A DNA stretch of 64,000 nt from Polaromonas sp. Its GTDB lineage: Bacteria; Pseudomonadota; Gammaproteobacteria; Burkholderiales; Burkholderiaceae_C. Positions within the stretch are counted from its first letter, which is position 1; each line of letters begins with the position of its first letter. Location of the stretch: positions 69,377 to 133,376 of the forward strand of contig NZ_JAQSDL010000097.1 in NCBI RefSeq assembly GCF_029945895.1, written 5' to 3'. Of the stretch, positions 62,629 through 64,000 are shown piece after piece. The notes under the pieces were generated by a model. The model did not search any database. It saw nothing but the letters and a program-made list of their open reading frames with translations, and was not told the origin of the DNA. A program made the position numbers and the translations under genes.

Positions 62629-63288
62629 TTATGGTTTAAGTAGATTCATTTTTAATAACTGAACGAAGCGCCTGGCAATCTTGTCCGGCGTCAACGCGCC
62701 CCCTTCCCTGAACCAGGTTTGACTCCAATTCAATGCACCCATGAGCAAGAGGCGCAGATCACGCCGTTCGACCGACTTCGGCAATGGAAGCATTTCGAGC
62801 AGAGCTTCGAAGCGGTGCTCGTAGGAGTTGCGCAGGATGGTCAGTTCGGTAGCGACGGAAGGGGCATCGTCGGGTCGGATCCGTATTACCACTTGCGAGT
62901 AATCTGTGCGGTCGAGCAAGGCAGACAGGTGTCCTATACAGGCGGCTTCAAGCCGATCCCACGGAGCGTCAACACCCTCAATGGCGGCATCGACCCTGGC
63001 AGAAATGCGTTCAACGCCTTCGCGATAAACAGCCACTAGCAAGGCTTCTTTAGTTTCAAAGTGGTAGTAGAGCGAGCCGGGCAGCATCCCCACGGGTTCA
63101 ACAATCTCTCGAATCGACGCGGCGGAGAACCCCCGCTTGGCGAATACGCGCGCTGCTTCGTCAAGCAATTTGGGCAAACGGTTGTGAGCGCGCCGGGAGA
63201 CCTTTGCGGCGTCTGAACGGGTCTCGGAAGCAGTGTCGAGACGGGAGAGCTTTGTCACGGGCGTTTCCTTGGCTCGCTTGTCGAGCAT
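62629..63288 (-). CDS. TetR-family transcriptional regulator
   Basis: 219-residue TetR-type regulator, first gene of the mutase operon. HTH at about residues 36-85 (EAARVFAKRGFSAASIREIVEPVGMLPGSLYYHF). C-terminal LLLMGALNWSQTWFREGG resembles that of the TetR at 34649 and of acyl-CoA-sensing regulators. The palindrome at 63312 lies 24 bases before the start, a natural autoregulatory site. Ten bases separate its stop from the small-subunit gene, so it is co-transcribed with the system it likely controls. Confidence 0.92.
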   Translation of the reverse strand: MLDKRAKETPVTKLSRLDTASETRSDAAKVSRRAHNRLPKLLDEAARVFAKRGFSAASIREIVEPVGMLPGSLYYHFETKEALLVAVYREGVERISARVDAAIEGVDAPWDRLEAACIGHLSALLDRTDYSQVVIRIRPDDAPSVATELTILRNSYEHRFEALLEMLPLPKSVERRDLRLLLMGALNWSQTWFREGGALTPDKIARRFVQLLKMNLLKP

Positions 63289-63311
63289 ACTTTTTTTGCC
63301 ACAACTAAAAA

Positions 63312-63330
63312 AACAAACACTTGTTTTGTT
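63312..63330. promoter_or_regulatory. Operator-like palindrome before mutase operon
   Basis: AACAAA (63312-63317) and TTTGTT (63325-63330) flank CACTTGT. The core CAAAC-ACTT-GTTTT resembles the CAAAC-N2-4-GTTTG element bound by PsrA-type TetR regulators. The surrounding DNA (63289-63360) is AT-rich and probably holds the promoter. It is unlike the CCTAAC motif, so this operon seems separately controlled. Confidence 0.55.
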
Positions 63331-63411
63331 AAAAATATAAACTCAATCTCACCGCTTGGCAATAGTTACTTACCAAGCCTTGTCCAATGAGGTATGAGCG
63401 TAGTAATCGGC

Positions 63412-63540
63412 CCACTGGTCAAGTTGGGTGGGCACCATTGCGGTGGACGGCACCAAGATCAAGGCCAAAGCCAGCCGCGACAAGGCCATGAGCTACGACT
63501 GAATGCTCCAGGCCGAGGCCGAACTCCAGGCGCAAATCAA
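63412..63540 (+). pseudogene. IS1182-type transposase remnant
   Basis: A short piece of a DDE transposase: VKLG, a one-base frameshift at about 63430, then TIAVDGTKIKAKASRDKAMSYD, stop at 63500-63502, and MLQAEAELQAQIK. This matches the VDGTKxKANASKHKAMSYGRM region I know from IS1182-family transposases, with a stop where Gly/Arg is expected. No terminal repeats are visible. It shows a past insertion beside the mutase operon. Confidence 0.7.
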
Positions 63541-63946
63541 GCCCCCACTTCCGTCCGCCACTTACTCTCACGGGCCGTTCCAGCAGCTCGTGGGCTATGA
63601 CATCCTGCACGGAGAAAACGGCCTGTATTTCCGGCTTCCGATCCGGCGCGACCACCTCAACCCCCACGGCGTTCTCCACGGCGGCGTGCCCTTGACCTTG
63701 CTCGATGCGGTCGGGGGCAGAACGCTGATCGACCGGCCTATCCCCGGCAGCGGCCAGCTCATCCAGTCGTCGGTAACGGTCACGCTCACCGTGGATTTCA
63801 TTCGTGCGGTCGGCACCGGGATCCTGTTTGCATCGGCGATACCCGACCACATCGGCAAGACGCTGGCCTACGTGTCGGTGAAAGTGATGCTCGACGCACT
63901 CGACGGAGACATCGTGTCGCGCGGCATCGGCACCTACCGCATCTAG
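63503..63946 (+). CDS. Hotdog thioesterase, N-terminus fused to transposase remnant
   Basis: 147-residue frame. Residues 1-13 (MLQAEAELQAQIK) belong to the transposase remnant; from about residue 18 a PaaI-type hotdog follows: FRLPIRRDHLNPHGVLHGGVPLTLLDAVGG and SSVTVTLTVDFIRAVGTG. The thioesterase core looks nearly complete but its original start has been replaced or lost, so the gene may be truncated. No good ribosome site precedes the ATG at 63503. Transcribed away from the mutase operon. After it, 63947-64000 holds nothing I recognise. Confidence 0.65.
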   Translation: MLQAEAELQAQIKPPLPSATYSHGPFQQLVGYDILHGENGLYFRLPIRRDHLNPHGVLHGGVPLTLLDAVGGRTLIDRPIPGSGQLIQSSVTVTLTVDFIRAVGTGILFASAIPDHIGKTLAYVSVKVMLDALDGDIVSRGIGTYRI

Positions 63947-64000
63947 GCTAAATGAGCCCATCCCCTCTACAGGGACTTCCAGTTAAGTCAAGAACGGTTT

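Noticed and set aside
63289..63440. A cobalamin riboswitch upstream of the B12 mutase operon
   Set aside because: Only a short AT-rich leader is present before the first gene; no B12-box-like conserved structure could be seen.
1..64000. tRNA, rRNA, CRISPR arrays or prophage genes
   Set aside because: No cloverleaf-like sequence, rRNA signature, spaced direct repeats or phage genes were recognised on reading.

Overview
The window reads as chromosomal DNA of a high-GC betaproteobacterium, most likely Burkholderiales/Comamonadaceae. This is judged from codon style, gene families and a GC-rich intergenic repeat; no rRNA or marker gene is present to prove it. Almost the whole window is one catabolic island for carboxylic acids handled as CoA esters. 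I count 58 protein genes, including one cut by the left edge and one fused to a transposase remnant, and no tRNA, rRNA or CRISPR.

Layout. (1) 14463 down to 1, minus strand: acyl-CoA dehydrogenases, crotonases, a biotin-dependent carboxylase of methylcrotonyl/geranyl-CoA type, an HMG-CoA-lyase-like enzyme, thioesterases, an MBL hydrolase, an SDR and an acyl-CoA ligase; the set resembles leucine/isoprenoid (liu/atu) degradation. (2) 14623-25508, plus strand: FadH-type dienoyl-CoA reductase, four acyl-CoA dehydrogenases (two forming a PimC/PimD-like pair), split MFE-2-like dehydrogenase and hydratase, a crotonase and a family III CoA-transferase. (3) 25709-32640: a complete branched-chain-type (HAAT) ABC importer with an acyl-CoA ligase inside the operon. 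(4) 32889-34537: badH and badI, the dehydrogenase and ring-opening hydrolase of cyclohexanecarboxyl-CoA degradation, then a tetR gene, a MaoC hydratase and ETF-quinone oxidoreductase. (5) 38105-51367: a second HAAT importer with ligase and two binding proteins, a second biotin carboxylase in three subunits, and two PECR-like SDRs. (6) 63288 down to 51934, minus strand: tetR, a two-subunit adenosylcobalamin-dependent acyl-CoA mutase, a MeaB-type G-protein chaperone fused to a PaaI-type thioesterase, a ligase and a third HAAT importer.

How it may work together (inference). Lipophilic acids are imported by HAAT transporters, activated by the co-encoded ligases, dehydrogenated with electrons passed through ETF to ETF-QO, opened at an alicyclic ring by BadH/BadI, and shortened by beta-oxidation. 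Methyl branches are removed by carboxylase/lyase steps. The combination suggests alkyl-substituted alicyclic acids (naphthenic or monoterpenoid type) rather than plain cyclohexanecarboxylate. A repeated operator-like sequence, CCTAAC-N4-GTTAGG, occurs before blocks 3, 4 (twice) and 5, with a half-site before block 2, pointing to one regulon probably run by the TetR protein at 34649.

The least familiar element is block 6: a self-contained import, activation and carbon-skeleton-rearrangement operon whose mutase has lost the usual substrate-contact residues of known acyl-CoA mutases, and whose chaperone carries an apparently novel thioesterase fusion.
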